Shown in pieces: positions 43,007-53,515 of a stretch of 64,000 bases of DNA. Where the stretch lies: the NCBI RefSeq assembly GCF_029395475.1, contig NZ_CP113917.1, positions 2,170,001 to 2,234,000 on the forward strand, written 5' to 3'. The first letter of the stretch is position 1, and the number at the start of each line of letters is the position of its first letter. Source of the stretch: Bifidobacterium sp. ESL0775 (GTDB taxonomy: Bacteria; Actinomycetota; Actinomycetes; Actinomycetales; Bifidobacteriaceae). A program made the position numbers and the translations under genes. The notes beneath the pieces are model-generated. The model ran no database searches. It saw nothing but the letters and a program-made list of their open reading frames with translations, and had not been told where the DNA came from.

Positions 43007-43125
43007 TTGCAATATATGTTATCCGGCCTCCGAACTATACAATTGTCATAAAAGCTATTGATCAAATTGCATAAGTTCAATTAGTCAATCTGCATAAATT
43101 TCCTTGTTACATATAACAAATCAGA
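43007..43125 (+). repeat. 120-bp direct repeat B
   Basis: Partner of 41683-41803, same orientation, 1.32 kb apart. Confidence 0.8.
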
Positions 43126-43284
43126 CGAGCTGAGAATCATCATGGCCATAGACGGTTTTAACTCTGACATTGCATGACGGGTTGCCCTAGCAACCAAGCA
43201 AAATATGAAACCACGAAAAGCGCGGTCACCGGCTCACCCGCGAGAACGACTCGGCCATCAGCTCGTCTTCAACAACGCCGAACG

Positions 43285-43667
43285 CGTCATTTATTACATC
43301 CAAACTCAATATGTTACAAAATGCGACACGCCGTAGCACTCGGTTTTGGGACGCATTTCAGACGGTCGTCTCTTTCAACATCAAAACTTCCACGAACCTT
43401 GTCAAAAGAGTTGGCATTGTTGGGTTGCAAACCTTTTAAGCTTATCCACCATATTGTCGCGTGACGCGGTTTCCACGCGACCGTGGACGGTTGTTTTTGT
43501 ACCGGAAAGCCGTTAAGGTGTGGATTCATCGGAACGGCGGAACCGTATACGATAATGTATTACACCGCCGGAATTCGATTTAGTCCTAAAAAGGTCGGTG
43601 TTCAATATGGGTGTCATCCGCACGTTGGTCTCGGTGCTGGTTTGTATTGCAACGATGTCAACGCTAA
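43285..43667 (+). repeat. Conserved 5' flank and leader, LRR copy 2
   Basis: Homologue of 1862-2243. It contains the same GGTGTGGATTCATCGG block and the ATG leader at 43607. Confidence 0.8.
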
Positions 43668-46600
43668 CCCCCCCGCAATTCTGATCTAAACGAAACTTTC
43701 CCATCACTTCCGGATACCACCCAATCCCAATCCTCATCCTCGCCCCACGATATTTCCCGATCATCTTTTCCTTCTGAGCTTTCTGATTCCGCACGTCTTT
43801 CCAACCCATCGCGGCCCGTACACTCTTCCAAGTCCCCCGAATCCCATGAAGCAGAACTGCTTCATGGCTACTCCGTTTCTCCTACTATTCGCTCCGTCTC
43901 GCATATTGTCGAGGGCCGGGCCCCATCTTCTTCCACCTCGTCGTTGATGCGTGGCGAGCCGGCCGTGGGCCCACAGTCCAGTTGCTCTACACGGCACGGC
44001 ACATGGAACACAGCCACCTGGGACTTCGACGCGGACTGCGTGCTGGCCATCCACGGCGGTGACACCGGCTCCACCCCGAGCACCACGCCCTTCGGCTCCG
44101 GCTCGACTGCCGGCACGATCGCCAACACCGCGGCCAGCGTGACCATCGACGGCAGTGTGATCATCAGCACCGGCAACGCGTTCGCCGGCTGGACCTCTCT
44201 GCAACTTTTCACCATGGGCAACGGCGCGAGCCTCACCCTCAGCGGCCAAGGCGCCTATCGCCTCTTCGCCAGCGACACCGCCCTGGCCACCGTGGACACG
44301 ACCGGCTGGGACACCAGCCAAGCCACCACCATGTACAGCATGTTCTATCAATGCCGGACCCTCTTCAACCTCAACCTGTCTGGCTTCGATACCGCTCGAG
44401 CAGCCACCATGCAATACATGCTCGGCGGCTGCGCCCAACTGACAAGCCTGGACCTGTCCGGCTGGAACCTCACCGGCCTCAACGCCACCACCAACATGGA
44501 CAACATATTCGACGGTGACACAGGTCTCACCACGATCGACGCACACGGCTGGCACGTCAACAACACCGTCGCCACCGCCCTTGCCGATTCCACGAGCGGC
44601 ACCAGCAAGTTCGCCGACGCAACTAACCTAAAGACACTGAACGTTTCTGATTGGATTCTCACTGGCGCCACTAAGACCACCTATTTGTTCGCCCATTGCG
44701 CACATTTGACCGACATAAATGTGTCCGGCTGGACTGGCATGAGCAATGTCGCCGCAATGAACGGTACATTCGCTTCCAATACCAAACTCACAGCCATTAC
44801 CGGCCTACCCGACTGGGATAGCAGCCACGTCACCGATATGCGAGAGATGTTTGCGAACGACCGGAATTTGATGGAACTCGATCTGTCCGGCTGGGACGTT
44901 AGCCATATTGACATCAACGGCATGTCTAAAATATTCTTTTTAAACACCTCCTTGCCCGTCATTAACACGTCGCGCTGGCGCATCGGAAACACCAGCGTTG
45001 CGCTGGATATCGCGTTCAAGCAAGGTCCATCCACAATTATCGTAAATGATTGGGATCTGTCCGCCACTACCAGTCTGTCCGGCTTGTTCAAGGACTGCAC
45101 GAATCTGACCGGTATCATCGGCATGGGCACCTGGGACACTAGCACCATCACCAACATGAGCAACATGTTCTACAAATGTGGCAAGCTCGCCAGCGCCGAC
45201 GTTTCCCACTTCGACACCAGCCACGTGTCCACCATCGACTACATGTTCTACAACTGCTCGAGCCTGGTGGTCCTCGACGTCACCGGCTGGCGCACCCCAC
45301 AACTCACCAGCATGATCGGCGCGTTCCACGGCTGCGCCAAGCTCACCGTGTTCGACCCGTCCCGCTTCGACACCAGCCACATCACCGGCTTCAATAGCCT
45401 GTTCACGGACGATGCGGGTCTGAAGCTGCTGGACCTGCGTGGCTGGGACACCAGCGCCGGCACCGGCGCCTGGGGCGTGTTCGACGGCATGCTTCCCAGC
45501 GGCCTGCGCATGCTCGCCCTCGGGCCCAACACCAGGCTCAAGGACAGCGCCTATGGCAAGCCCTTCGACAGCGTCAACCAGAACATCAACTGGATGCAGA
45601 TGCAAAGCTTCGACGCGGGCGCCGCGCCGACGGGCTGGACCGGACGCACGCCCGCCCTGGACGCCAAGGCCAACACCAACCCCGCCGGCTTCTACGTCGA
45701 CAGCACGTACGTGGGCGCGACCTTGGTCGTCGACGCCAACGGCGGGGCCGGCTCCTACTACACGGACACCGACACCACCACCGCGGGCGCGGCCATCGAC
45801 GCGCCAGCAGCCACCGTGCTCAACGGCCACCGGCCCCACGCCGTGTTCGACGGGTGGAACACCAAACGCGACGGCACCGGCCACGCCTACCAGCCCGGCC
45901 AGAGGATCGCCAGCCTGGCCAGGGGCGAGTACTTCCCCCACCAGACCATCATCCTCTACGCCCAATGGCGCGCCGTCAACGCGCCCGGCAGCCTCACCAC
46001 CACCTACCACCACACCGGCGACAAGGTGCGAGTCGCCGGCACCGTCGGCCACGCCGGCACCGTCCAGGCCTGCCTCGCCCCCGGCCAATGCCAGACGACA
46101 CAGACCACGGGCGGCGCGTGGACGATCGACCTCGCCGCCGCCACGTTCACCGCCGCCTACCCCATGGGCGCGCAGTACACGCTCACCACCAGCATCACCG
46201 ACAGCGTCGCCGACGCGGTCACCGGCCAACCCGTCACCAGCCCCGAGACCAAACTCACCGGCACCCTGCCATGGACAAGCGTCACCCTCACCAAAGACGG
46301 CGCGGACACACCCGTCGGCACCGTGCCCACCGTCGCCCCCGTGTACACCGACACCAGCGACAACAAGGCGTATGCCAGCCTGCCCAGGCTCGCCGCTTCC
46401 GGCGGCATCAGCGTGGCCGGCGGCTACCTCACCGGATGGAACCACCAAGCCAGCCAGCCCACACCGGAATACGCCACACCTGGGGCGACCACGATACCCA
46501 CCACGGACGGCACCACCGACGGCAACGGACACACCACCGTCACCCTGCACCCCGTATGGAACATCCTCAACGCCCCCACCGGCACCGGCCAGCGCTCACC

Positions 46601-47063
46601 CACCGGCAACGGCGTCAGGTTCACCGCCACCGGCAAGCCATGGACCAACACCGACACCATCACCCTGTGCGTCAAACCACACACCCAACCCGCCTACACC
46701 GACTGCACCACACCAACCACCACCAGCGGCTGGACCAACGGCGACTACACCATCAACAAGGACTACACCCGAACACAAATGCCCCAAGGCGGCCAATACG
46801 ACATCAAGACCACCCTGACCACACCCGGCACCACCGACACCTGGCGCGGCGACGGCACCACCCCAACCGGGCCTCTCACCAAAACCAACGAGACGACAGT
46901 ACGCATCAGCAACACCTACCAGGGCAGCCTGCCCCTCACCGGCGGGCGGCCGCAACGGCTCGCCGCGCTCCTCGCCGCCGGACTCGCCCTGGCGCTCCTA
47001 CTGCTCGCCGCCGCGGATTGGCTGCGCCACCAACGCCAGGCCAATGCCCGCCACAGCAAGTGA
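43607..47063 (+). CDS. Phase-variable LPXTG-anchored BspA-type LRR surface protein, copy 2 (out of frame here)
   Basis: The leader from ATG 43607 (MGVIRTLVSVLVCIATMSTLTPP) stops at TGA 43682 because the tract 43668-43674 has 7 C. The long frame is open from just after a TAA at 43665 through to 47063. With 6 or 9 C it would give about 1150 residues. The order is a Ser-rich stalk, about 15 DUF285/BspA repeats (MFYxCxxLxxLDVTGW), an InlB-type repeat (FDGWNTKRDGTGHAY... LYAQWR), Thr-rich Ig-like modules, LPLTGG, a membrane span and a basic tail. The C-terminal third is very close to copy 1, while the repeat region has diverged. TTG 43944 is not a credible start. Confidence 0.85.
43668..43674 (+). 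repeat. Poly-C tract, 7 C (phase-variation switch)
   Basis: At the same leader position as the 8-C tract of copy 1. Frame arithmetic gives OFF at 7, ON at 6 or 9. Confidence 0.8.
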
Positions 47064-47103
47064 GGTAGCCACACGGGCGATGAGGCCCACACGACGAATC
47101 AAA

Positions 47104-47213
47104 GACTTCCCGCCAAGCCAACCAACACCCCGGCCCGGCGGGAACCCAACCGGGTGCCGGCACGGCAACCAACAACCCAAACCAACCACCGCGCCGACAC
47201 CCACCCCAACCCT
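47104..47213. repeat. 110-bp 3' flank repeat, LRR copy 2
   Basis: Identical to 5651-5760. Lies between the convergent LRR and permease genes. Confidence 0.9.
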
Positions 47214-47267
47214 TTAATCACAAACCAACATCAATTTGTGAACTCAAAACATCTGTAGCGCCCAGCC

Positions 47268-48389
47268 CTATCGCCGATTCTTGAAGAAGGCGAAAAGCTG
47301 GGTGCTACGGATGGAGGTCAGGCCGACTGCGATGCCCAGTTGCGCGGTCAGAAGGGCAGCGATTAGCGGCGGGAGCTGGACGAGCGTGAAGGTGACGGCT
47401 TTGGCCCGGCCGGACATGGCGGTTGCGGCGAACATGGACGCAGCAACGCATAGCAGCACCGCCGGAACGCTCCACGCAAGGATTTCCAGGGCGAAAATGG
47501 CATGGAGACCACGCCGCGGCAAGCCCATGTGCAAGTCGTCGGCAATTTCGACCTTGCGCATACGTATGGCGAAAAGCGCGATGACGAACGCCAACAACGG
47601 AGTGAGGGCCAGCATGAAACGGCTCGACCGCGCATTGTATTGCGCATTGAGATCAGCGGAAGTGCCCTGCGAGACGTTAGCCTGACGAATCTGCGAGCTG
47701 GGTATACCGCCGGGATAGGCGAACCACGCGGTGTTGATCAGGTCTTTGGCGCTGGGATTGCTGGGGCTGACGCTCGCCCAGCACTCGTCCCACGGTTCGT
47801 CCCAGCTTGTGGAAGTCGGGGTGATGATGGAGTAAGCGATGCGTTGGTCGCGGCCGTCCTCGGGCCACGGGAATATTCCGGCAATATGCACGACACCTTG
47901 GTCGCTGGGCAGGCTGTCGCCCTGGCGGACTTTGAGCGTATTGGCCAGCTGGTCGGATATCCACACGCCGGACGAAGCCGAAGTATTTTTCGAAAGTCTG
48001 ACACCGAGCACATCCGCCATCGACGGCGTTACGTCCCATTGGTCAAGCGGCGCGCTTGGCATGGCGTCGAGCGTGACATCCTCGTCTTCGCGCAGGGCAC
48101 CGGCCGACTGGATGGGATGGGTGCGTTTGCTGTTCGCACCTTTGCCCGTCGCTTTGGTAAGCGCACCACAGGAAACGGGGTTAATCTCCTGTTCCTGCGC
48201 GAGGATGTGAATGGACGAGCCACTCGAAACCCATTGTCGGGCCTGATGCTGCAGGCCAACCACGGTGTTGAGGTCGAACATGGTCACCACGATGGCGAGC
48301 ACGGCCAGAATCGCAAGGCAACTGATGGTGCGCGAGGTACCGGAGGTGATGTCGCGCCAGGCCTCCGAGAAAATGCTGGAACGTTTCAT
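47268..48389 (-). CDS. FtsX-like ABC permease
   Basis: 373 residues. One N-terminal span (ISCLAILAVLAIVVTMFDL, about 23-41), a large extracytoplasmic domain (about 45-265) and three C-terminal spans (FMLALTPLLAFVIALFAI, ALEILAWSVPAVLLCVAAS, LPPLIAALLTAQLGIAVGL) form the MacB/FtsX layout. It works with the ATPase whose stop overlaps its start by 4 nt. This type exports peptides or lipoproteins or acts as a mechanotransmission complex. Confidence 0.8.
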   Translation of the reverse strand: MKRSSIFSEAWRDITSGTSRTISCLAILAVLAIVVTMFDLNTVVGLQHQARQWVSSGSSIHILAQEQEINPVSCGALTKATGKGANSKRTHPIQSAGALREDEDVTLDAMPSAPLDQWDVTPSMADVLGVRLSKNTSASSGVWISDQLANTLKVRQGDSLPSDQGVVHIAGIFPWPEDGRDQRIAYSIITPTSTSWDEPWDECWASVSPSNPSAKDLINTAWFAYPGGIPSSQIRQANVSQGTSADLNAQYNARSSRFMLALTPLLAFVIALFAIRMRKVEIADDLHMGLPRRGLHAIFALEILAWSVPAVLLCVAASMFAATAMSGRAKAVTFTLVQLPPLIAALLTAQLGIAVGLTSIRSTQLFAFFKNRR

Positions 48390-49165
48390 GCCTGCTCCTC
48401 AGGTTCCTCGCGGTTCTCATGCCACGCGAGGTCGATGACCCTGCTGCAGGCCGCGCGGGTATTGGGATCGTGGGTGGCGATGACGACGATGGTATCGCCG
48501 GTCGCCAAGCCGGTCAGCGTCGCGTCGACGTCGCTGGCGGTGCGCTGGTCAAGTTGGGCGGTGGGTTCGTCGACCAGCAGCAGCCCAGGTTTGCTGGCGA
48601 CGGCACGGGCAAGCATAAGACGTTGGGCCTCGCCTCCGGAGAGTTCGCGGAATTGGCGGTCGGCCAAGTCGGCAAGATGGAACGTGGTCATGATGTCCAT
48701 CGCCTCATCGACGGCCTGCTCACGTTCGTATCCCCGCCCAAGCAATGGTTGAACAACGTGATCGAGCGCGGTTCGGCGAGGCATGCCGTGCGGGTTCTGG
48801 AACACCCATCGAACGCTGCTGATATTGCGGCGTTCGACCTGCCCTTCGGCCGGTTTCGCGAATCCAGCGACAATCGAAAGCAACGTGGATTTTCCAGAGC
48901 CGGAAGGTCCGCACAACCCGACCGCCTCCCCCGGTTTCAGCGTGAAATCAAGGTCTCTGAACAGCCAAGGCCCGTCGCCGAAGCGATGTCCCAAATGCTC
49001 CCCGACAACCGCAAGCTCATCGGCATCATGGGCAACATCAGCGTCCAAAGAAGAATTCGCGATTCCATCAATGTCACCAATCACGCCTGTAACTTCACCG
49101 AAGTTCTCAGTATCGTTTGCAATCACAGACTCATCGGACAATGACCGCGCGGAATCGCCGGCCAT
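48386..49165 (-). CDS. ABC transporter ATP-binding protein
   Basis: 259 residues. Walker A GPSGSGKST (about 88-96), signature LSGGEAQRLMLARAVA (about 175-190), Walker B GLLLVDEPTAQLD, and H-loop ATHDPN. An N-terminal extension of about 60 acidic residues precedes the domain, which is unusual for LolD/MacB-type ATPases. The ATG overlaps the upstream stop (TAATG). Partner of the permease 47268-48389. Confidence 0.88.
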   Translation of the reverse strand: MAGDSARSLSDESVIANDTENFGEVTGVIGDIDGIANSSLDADVAHDADELAVVGEHLGHRFGDGPWLFRDLDFTLKPGEAVGLCGPSGSGKSTLLSIVAGFAKPAEGQVERRNISSVRWVFQNPHGMPRRTALDHVVQPLLGRGYEREQAVDEAMDIMTTFHLADLADRQFRELSGGEAQRLMLARAVASKPGLLLVDEPTAQLDQRTASDVDATLTGLATGDTIVVIATHDPNTRAACSRVIDLAWHENREEPEEQA

Positions 49166-50379
49166 TATTCCGTATCCTTTTGCTCACCCTGCACGTCGGT
49201 TTTCCCGCCTTGCAGGCCGGCCGAAGCGGAGCCGTCCTTCAAATCGCTCATATCACCCTGCTTGTCGACACCGTTGCCGCTACCGCCGGACTTGGCGCCT
49301 TTATCCGCTTTGCCAGCGGTGCATTTCACGCCATCAAGGCGATGGCCGAGCACAACCTTGCCGATCGGCGTCTTGCCGTCGAAAGGCTGGACGAGTGTGG
49401 CTCCCAGCGCGGAACCGATGACATTGACCGGAACGGCTTTCTTGCCATCGGGCGAGACGCAAGCGGTTTCGCCGTCCTGGCCGGTGATGGCCGACGGCGG
49501 CACTTTCATGGTCTCGATGGGTTTTTCAAGGGCCAGCAGACCGTTCGGTTTCTTGTCCTTGTTGCCCAAGCTGTCTTGGTATTCTTGGCTGGCAGAGATT
49601 TTCTTGAGGAAGGCCGCATCCGTAATACGTCCGTTCACTTTGTCAAGTGCTATCGTGACGTCAAACAACGAGAACGTACGCCGCCCTGGTCGCAGTCCGG
49701 TCGGGGGCCGGAAGGTAACGGCGGTCAGCTGGCCACCGACTTTCATGACTTCGGTGTCCGGCGAAAGCGCTGTGTTCAAATCCGCGGAACATTGCGTGGG
49801 AACGACCGTGGATTCGGGGATCCACACCACATCCTCAGGCCCGATCGATCCGCTGGCATTGGAAATTCCGGCATGTTTGAGCAGCTGGGAAACGCCCTTG
49901 GCGGTCGATTTGCCGTAGACGCCATTGCCGTCCGCCGGATAGCCCAGCGACGAAAGCTCGCGCTGCAACGCGGCGACATCCGTACCGGAGACGCCCGCCG
50001 AAACCGACCTGTACAGCGGCGTATCAGTATGCAACGCGATAATCGGCTTGCCGTCGACCGACATCAGTTTGTCGCCGGAATGAACCGCCTGGCCGGGCTT
50101 GCACGATGATTCGCTGACTGTTCCTGAGGTTTTCGTGGTGATCGCGCGCACGGGGCTGGTCTCAAACGTTACTGCGGGCACCGTGATCTTGTCTTCATAC
50201 GTCTGCCGCGTGGCTTTGACCATATCCGGCGCGGCGGCAACGTCGAGGCCTTGCGGCGTGGGCGTGGGGACGAGCAGCGAGCCGACGATCACACCGACGG
50301 CCAGCGCCGCCAGTCCGGTAATCACCAGAGGAATCCCCATCTTACGCAGGGATGCGTGCTTTTCCGATTGTTCCATCAT
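49165..50379 (-). CDS. Membrane-fusion-like protein with peptidoglycan-binding domain
   Basis: About 404 residues. One N-terminal membrane anchor (IPLVITGLAALAVGVIVGSLLV), a biotinyl-lipoyl/HlyD-like hairpin region (SGTVSESSCKPGQAVHSGDKLMSVDGKPI), then a PG_binding_1-like segment (SGTDVAALQRELSSLGYPADGNGVYGKSTAKGVSQL, about 133-168). The C-terminal tail is Gly/Lys/Asp-rich. It resembles the periplasmic adaptor of Gram-positive MacAB-like exporters, linking the ABC pair to the cell wall. Tandem start codons; ATG 50379 suits the AAGGAA box. Confidence 0.8.
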   Translation of the reverse strand: MMEQSEKHASLRKMGIPLVITGLAALAVGVIVGSLLVPTPTPQGLDVAAAPDMVKATRQTYEDKITVPAVTFETSPVRAITTKTSGTVSESSCKPGQAVHSGDKLMSVDGKPIIALHTDTPLYRSVSAGVSGTDVAALQRELSSLGYPADGNGVYGKSTAKGVSQLLKHAGISNASGSIGPEDVVWIPESTVVPTQCSADLNTALSPDTEVMKVGGQLTAVTFRPPTGLRPGRRTFSLFDVTIALDKVNGRITDAAFLKKISASQEYQDSLGNKDKKPNGLLALEKPIETMKVPPSAITGQDGETACVSPDGKKAVPVNVIGSALGATLVQPFDGKTPIGKVVLGHRLDGVKCTAGKADKGAKSGGSGNGVDKQGDMSDLKDGSASAGLQGGKTDVQGEQKDTE

Positions 50380-50410
50380 CAAAGTTCCTTGATATTCGAT
50401 TCGGGATCAC

Positions 50411-51190
50411 TCATATATCTATGCCCATACCGTTGCCGACCAAGCAGTTCTGCGCGGCATCCGTGGACGTATCAAAAGGAAGCTTCTTTCTCAGCTCACC
50501 GCCGCCTTCCAACGCATCCTTGAGCTTTTTGGCGGTATAGCTCTTATCGACGACCTTGCTTCTTTGCAGGCAGGTGACAGCGGCTTCATACGTGTCAGAG
50601 AACAGATCCGGATTGGTCTGCTGAGTTTCATACAGTATCTCGATATCCGAGGAATCCACCGAGCAAGCCTTGTTGGCATTTGCCATCTTATCCACCTCGG
50701 CCTCACTGTGCGGAACCGGATCGGTGCCATTGTTCGCGTAAATGCCGCTCGGCAGTTTCTTTTCGAGCATTTTCCAGCCCTTGCTGGCCATGCACGAGAC
50801 CTCTTTGGCGTGCGCGGCCTCGTAATCCTCCGCACTGACCTTGCCGTTCTTCTTGGATCGCGTGATCACCTCGCGCTCATAACTGCTCAGCTTCTTTTTC
50901 GCCAGATATTGGTCGAACAGGGCATCCATGCTTGACGCTAGCTTCGCACCTTTCTTCGTCTCACTCGAACCGGAACCGGAGCCCGAACCCGATGGCTCTT
51001 GCGCTTCGTGTTTCCATGGGGCGGAGCACGCGGTCAGCGAGGCGAGCAGGCCGACGCACGACAGAGCGGCGAGCAGACGACAGGATGCATCCTTGCGATG
51101 CACGTTCTTGTTTCTACCATTACGTTTGTTGGATTCGTTTTTCCTTGACGGATTTCGATGCAGGTTATCAAACAGCATTGTTGTCCACAT
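50411..51190 (-). CDS. Secreted lipoprotein of the ABC cassette
   Basis: 259 residues. A long basic N-terminal region precedes a hydrophobic core and lipobox LTAC (about residue 55), then a Ser/Gly-rich spacer. The mature domain is helical with four or five Cys, likely disulphide-bonded (SCMASKGW, KACSVDSSD, VTCLQRSK, QNCLVG). I do not recognise the fold. ATG 51190 follows GAGGAGG. First gene of a four-gene unit with the adaptor, ATPase and permease. Confidence 0.75.
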   Translation of the reverse strand: MWTTMLFDNLHRNPSRKNESNKRNGRNKNVHRKDASCRLLAALSCVGLLASLTACSAPWKHEAQEPSGSGSGSGSSETKKGAKLASSMDALFDQYLAKKKLSSYEREVITRSKKNGKVSAEDYEAAHAKEVSCMASKGWKMLEKKLPSGIYANNGTDPVPHSEAEVDKMANANKACSVDSSDIEILYETQQTNPDLFSDTYEAAVTCLQRSKVVDKSYTAKKLKDALEGGGELRKKLPFDTSTDAAQNCLVGNGMGIDI

Positions 51191-51450
51191 CAGCAATCGC
51201 CTCCTCAGTGAGCCATTAACTAGTGACGAATACCACATTACTTGGCCGATTTTGATATACCTGAGAGCAATGTCCGATAACGCTGTGAAAAATATTAGAC
51301 AAACCTTAAAGTTCTTTGAAAACCGTCTGGACAACATGGACAGCGCACGAGGACATGAAAAAGCCCCGCCAAAAGTCTCTGGCAGGGCGTGATTTCAACG
51401 ATTACAAGATTTCAATGATTACAGGATTGAAATATTCATCAAACGCGAAG

Positions 51451-53259
51451 TCATTCGACCTCGTCGCGCTTGGCGGCGCGGGCGACCCAAATCGAGGCGA
51501 TGAGGCCGACGGCGAGCATCACGATCGCGACGACCAGCGTCCACTGGCTGGCGCGGGTGAAGGCGGAGGACATGGCGTCGACCACCTGCGGGCCGAGGGC
51601 ACCGAGCTTGCCGTGGGTGCCTTGGGCGCGGATGCCGACGATGACCGAGCCGGCCGAAGCGTCAAGTGACTTGGTGAGGCCACTTACCAGTTGCGAGGGC
51701 AGTCCCTTCACGCCCCCAAGCGCGGAAGGCGCGATATTGGCGACCATGACCGAAAGCACCAGGCCGGCCACAGCCGCGCCGACGCCGGTGCCGAGCTGAC
51801 GGATGGTGGATTGCGTCGCGGAGCCTTCTCCGGACTGGGCCACCGGCACCTCGGAAAGCACGAGGCTGGTGAGCTGGGCGGCGGCGAAACCGAGGCCGAA
51901 GCCGTAAAGCACGAACGGAATCAACATCCAGGCGACCGGCAGCTTGGGGCGCATCATCACCATCAGAATGACGACGCTCAGCATCTCGACGATCAGGCCG
52001 AACTGGACGGTGTGCGGGGCGCCGATTTTCGCGGTGACCGGGCGGGCCAGGCCGCCGGAAACGATGGCGCCGAGGCCCATGGTCGCCAAAAGCGCGCCCG
52101 TGGGAATCATGTTGAGGCCACGCACATTAATAAGGTAAAGCGGCAGGACGAACATGATGACGAATTCGCCGGCCTGGATGGCTCCGGCGGCGATGTTGCC
52201 CATCGCGAAGGTCGGGATGCGGAACAGCGTCAGGTCGAGCATCACCGGACGCGCTCGGCGGGCGCGGCTGTTTTCGGCGTGGATGAACAGCGCGAAGAAG
52301 ACGATGCCAAGCACGATGCAGATCGGGATGACCGAAATCGGCCAGCTCGCGCCCCACTTGAAGCCACCGATGCCGAAGTCGCCCTTGGGCTTGAGCCAGC
52401 CGTAGGTCTGGCCCTCGATCAGCCCGAAGATAAGGAACGCCGAGCCGAGCGCGGAGAGGACAATACCGAGCGGATCGAAGCCCTCCGGCTTGGCCGCGGA
52501 TTTGGCGGAATTGGCAGAGGCCAATTGCTGCGCGGCGGCACCCATTGCGGACGCCCCGGCTTTGCCGCCGGTTTTCGGCACAAAGAATATGGATGAAATA
52601 AAGACGATGACGCCCAACGGCACGTTGACCAGGAAAATCCAGCGCCAGCCGATGGTCTGGGTGAAGAGGCCACCGAGGAATGGGCCGATGGCCGCGGCCG
52701 CGCTCATCACCGAGCCCCAGACGCCGAACGCGATGGCACGGTTCTTGCCACGGAACGAAGCGGAGACGATGGAAAGCGTCGACGGCATCACCAGCGCGCC
52801 ACCGATGGCCTGCACCGCGCGGGCGCTGAGCAACAACGTGGCACCGTTGGAGGAAGCGGCGAGAATCGAACCGGCGACGAAGACGACCACACCAACTTGC
52901 AGTGTCATCTTGCGGCCCTTGAGGTCGCCGAGCTTGCCGAACGGCAACAGCAGCGCCGCGAGGATGATGTTGTATAGCGAAGTGACCCACTGCGCGTCGG
53001 TCAGGTTCAGGCCGATCTCGCGGATCATCACCGGAATCGAGACGTTGACGATGGAACCGTCGAGCACGATCATCGCGAGCGCCAGCGCCAAAACCCACAG
53101 CGCGTTCCACGGCGGCTTCACAGCCGACCCGGGAGCGGAACCTGGGTTCACATCCGCTTTGGGCGCCACGTTGGCAGCAGATGAGGTCGCTGCCATGGAG
53201 TCGGCCGAGACCGCGGCTCCATCACGCCGACGAACCTGTCCATTCTGTTGTTGGTTCAT
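51451..53259 (-). CDS. DHA2-family MFS multidrug efflux transporter
   Basis: About 602 residues, 14 predicted spans. The motif A region is GKLGDLKGRKMTLQ (about 105-118). Motif B/C-like segments are RAVQAIGGALVMP and GPFLGGLFTQTIGWRWIFLVNVPLG, the latter being the drug/H+ antiporter-2 signature. It would expel cationic or amphipathic drugs using proton force. ATG 53259 is chosen for the MNQQQNG start; the 12 upstream residues lack a ribosome site. Divergent from a TetR gene with an operator between. Confidence 0.9.
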   Translation of the reverse strand: MNQQQNGQVRRRDGAAVSADSMAATSSAANVAPKADVNPGSAPGSAVKPPWNALWVLALALAMIVLDGSIVNVSIPVMIREIGLNLTDAQWVTSLYNIILAALLLPFGKLGDLKGRKMTLQVGVVVFVAGSILAASSNGATLLLSARAVQAIGGALVMPSTLSIVSASFRGKNRAIAFGVWGSVMSAAAAIGPFLGGLFTQTIGWRWIFLVNVPLGVIVFISSIFFVPKTGGKAGASAMGAAAQQLASANSAKSAAKPEGFDPLGIVLSALGSAFLIFGLIEGQTYGWLKPKGDFGIGGFKWGASWPISVIPICIVLGIVFFALFIHAENSRARRARPVMLDLTLFRIPTFAMGNIAAGAIQAGEFVIMFVLPLYLINVRGLNMIPTGALLATMGLGAIVSGGLARPVTAKIGAPHTVQFGLIVEMLSVVILMVMMRPKLPVAWMLIPFVLYGFGLGFAAAQLTSLVLSEVPVAQSGEGSATQSTIRQLGTGVGAAVAGLVLSVMVANIAPSALGGVKGLPSQLVSGLTKSLDASAGSVIVGIRAQGTHGKLGALGPQVVDAMSSAFTRASQWTLVVAIVMLAVGLIASIWVARAAKRDEVE

Positions 53260-53339
53260 AAGTGTTCTTTCTTGATCTGATAGCGATAACCACAAACCGC
53301 GGAAACCTTAATGAGGCAAGGCGGCAACAAGTGTATATT

Positions 53340-53360
53340 TTTGCGACATCGAGTCGCAAA
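53340..53360. promoter_or_regulatory. TetR operator TTTGCGAC-N5-GTCGCAAA
   Basis: A perfect 8-5-8 inverted repeat in the 256-nt divergent region between efflux pump and TetR genes. This is the expected place for a TetR operator, and a GCGAC half-site follows at 53366. Confidence 0.75.
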
Positions 53361-53515
53361 CCTCGAGCGACTATACGCCGTTACCGTACAGCGCGCAAAC
53401 CTGTGGCCCGCTTTAGCCAGAAGCACAGAAGGCGCGGCAACAGGACACAGACAAGACGAACGGATACCATGGAAGGCAGCGGCCGCCAGCAACCACGCCA
53501 GAAACAGAGGACGAT

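Larger units (their letters stand above)
42437..43606. other. 1.17-kb region without a recognisable gene
   Basis: Short ORFs near 42385-42640 lack coding character. The stretch contains an orphan hairpin (42838-42876), repeat B (43007-43125) and the conserved 5' flank of LRR copy 2 (from about 43285). Otherwise AT-rich and featureless. Confidence 0.6.

Noticed and set aside
41683..43125. Insertion sequence bounded by direct repeats
   Set aside because: No transposase, no terminal inverted repeats and no target duplication could be found.
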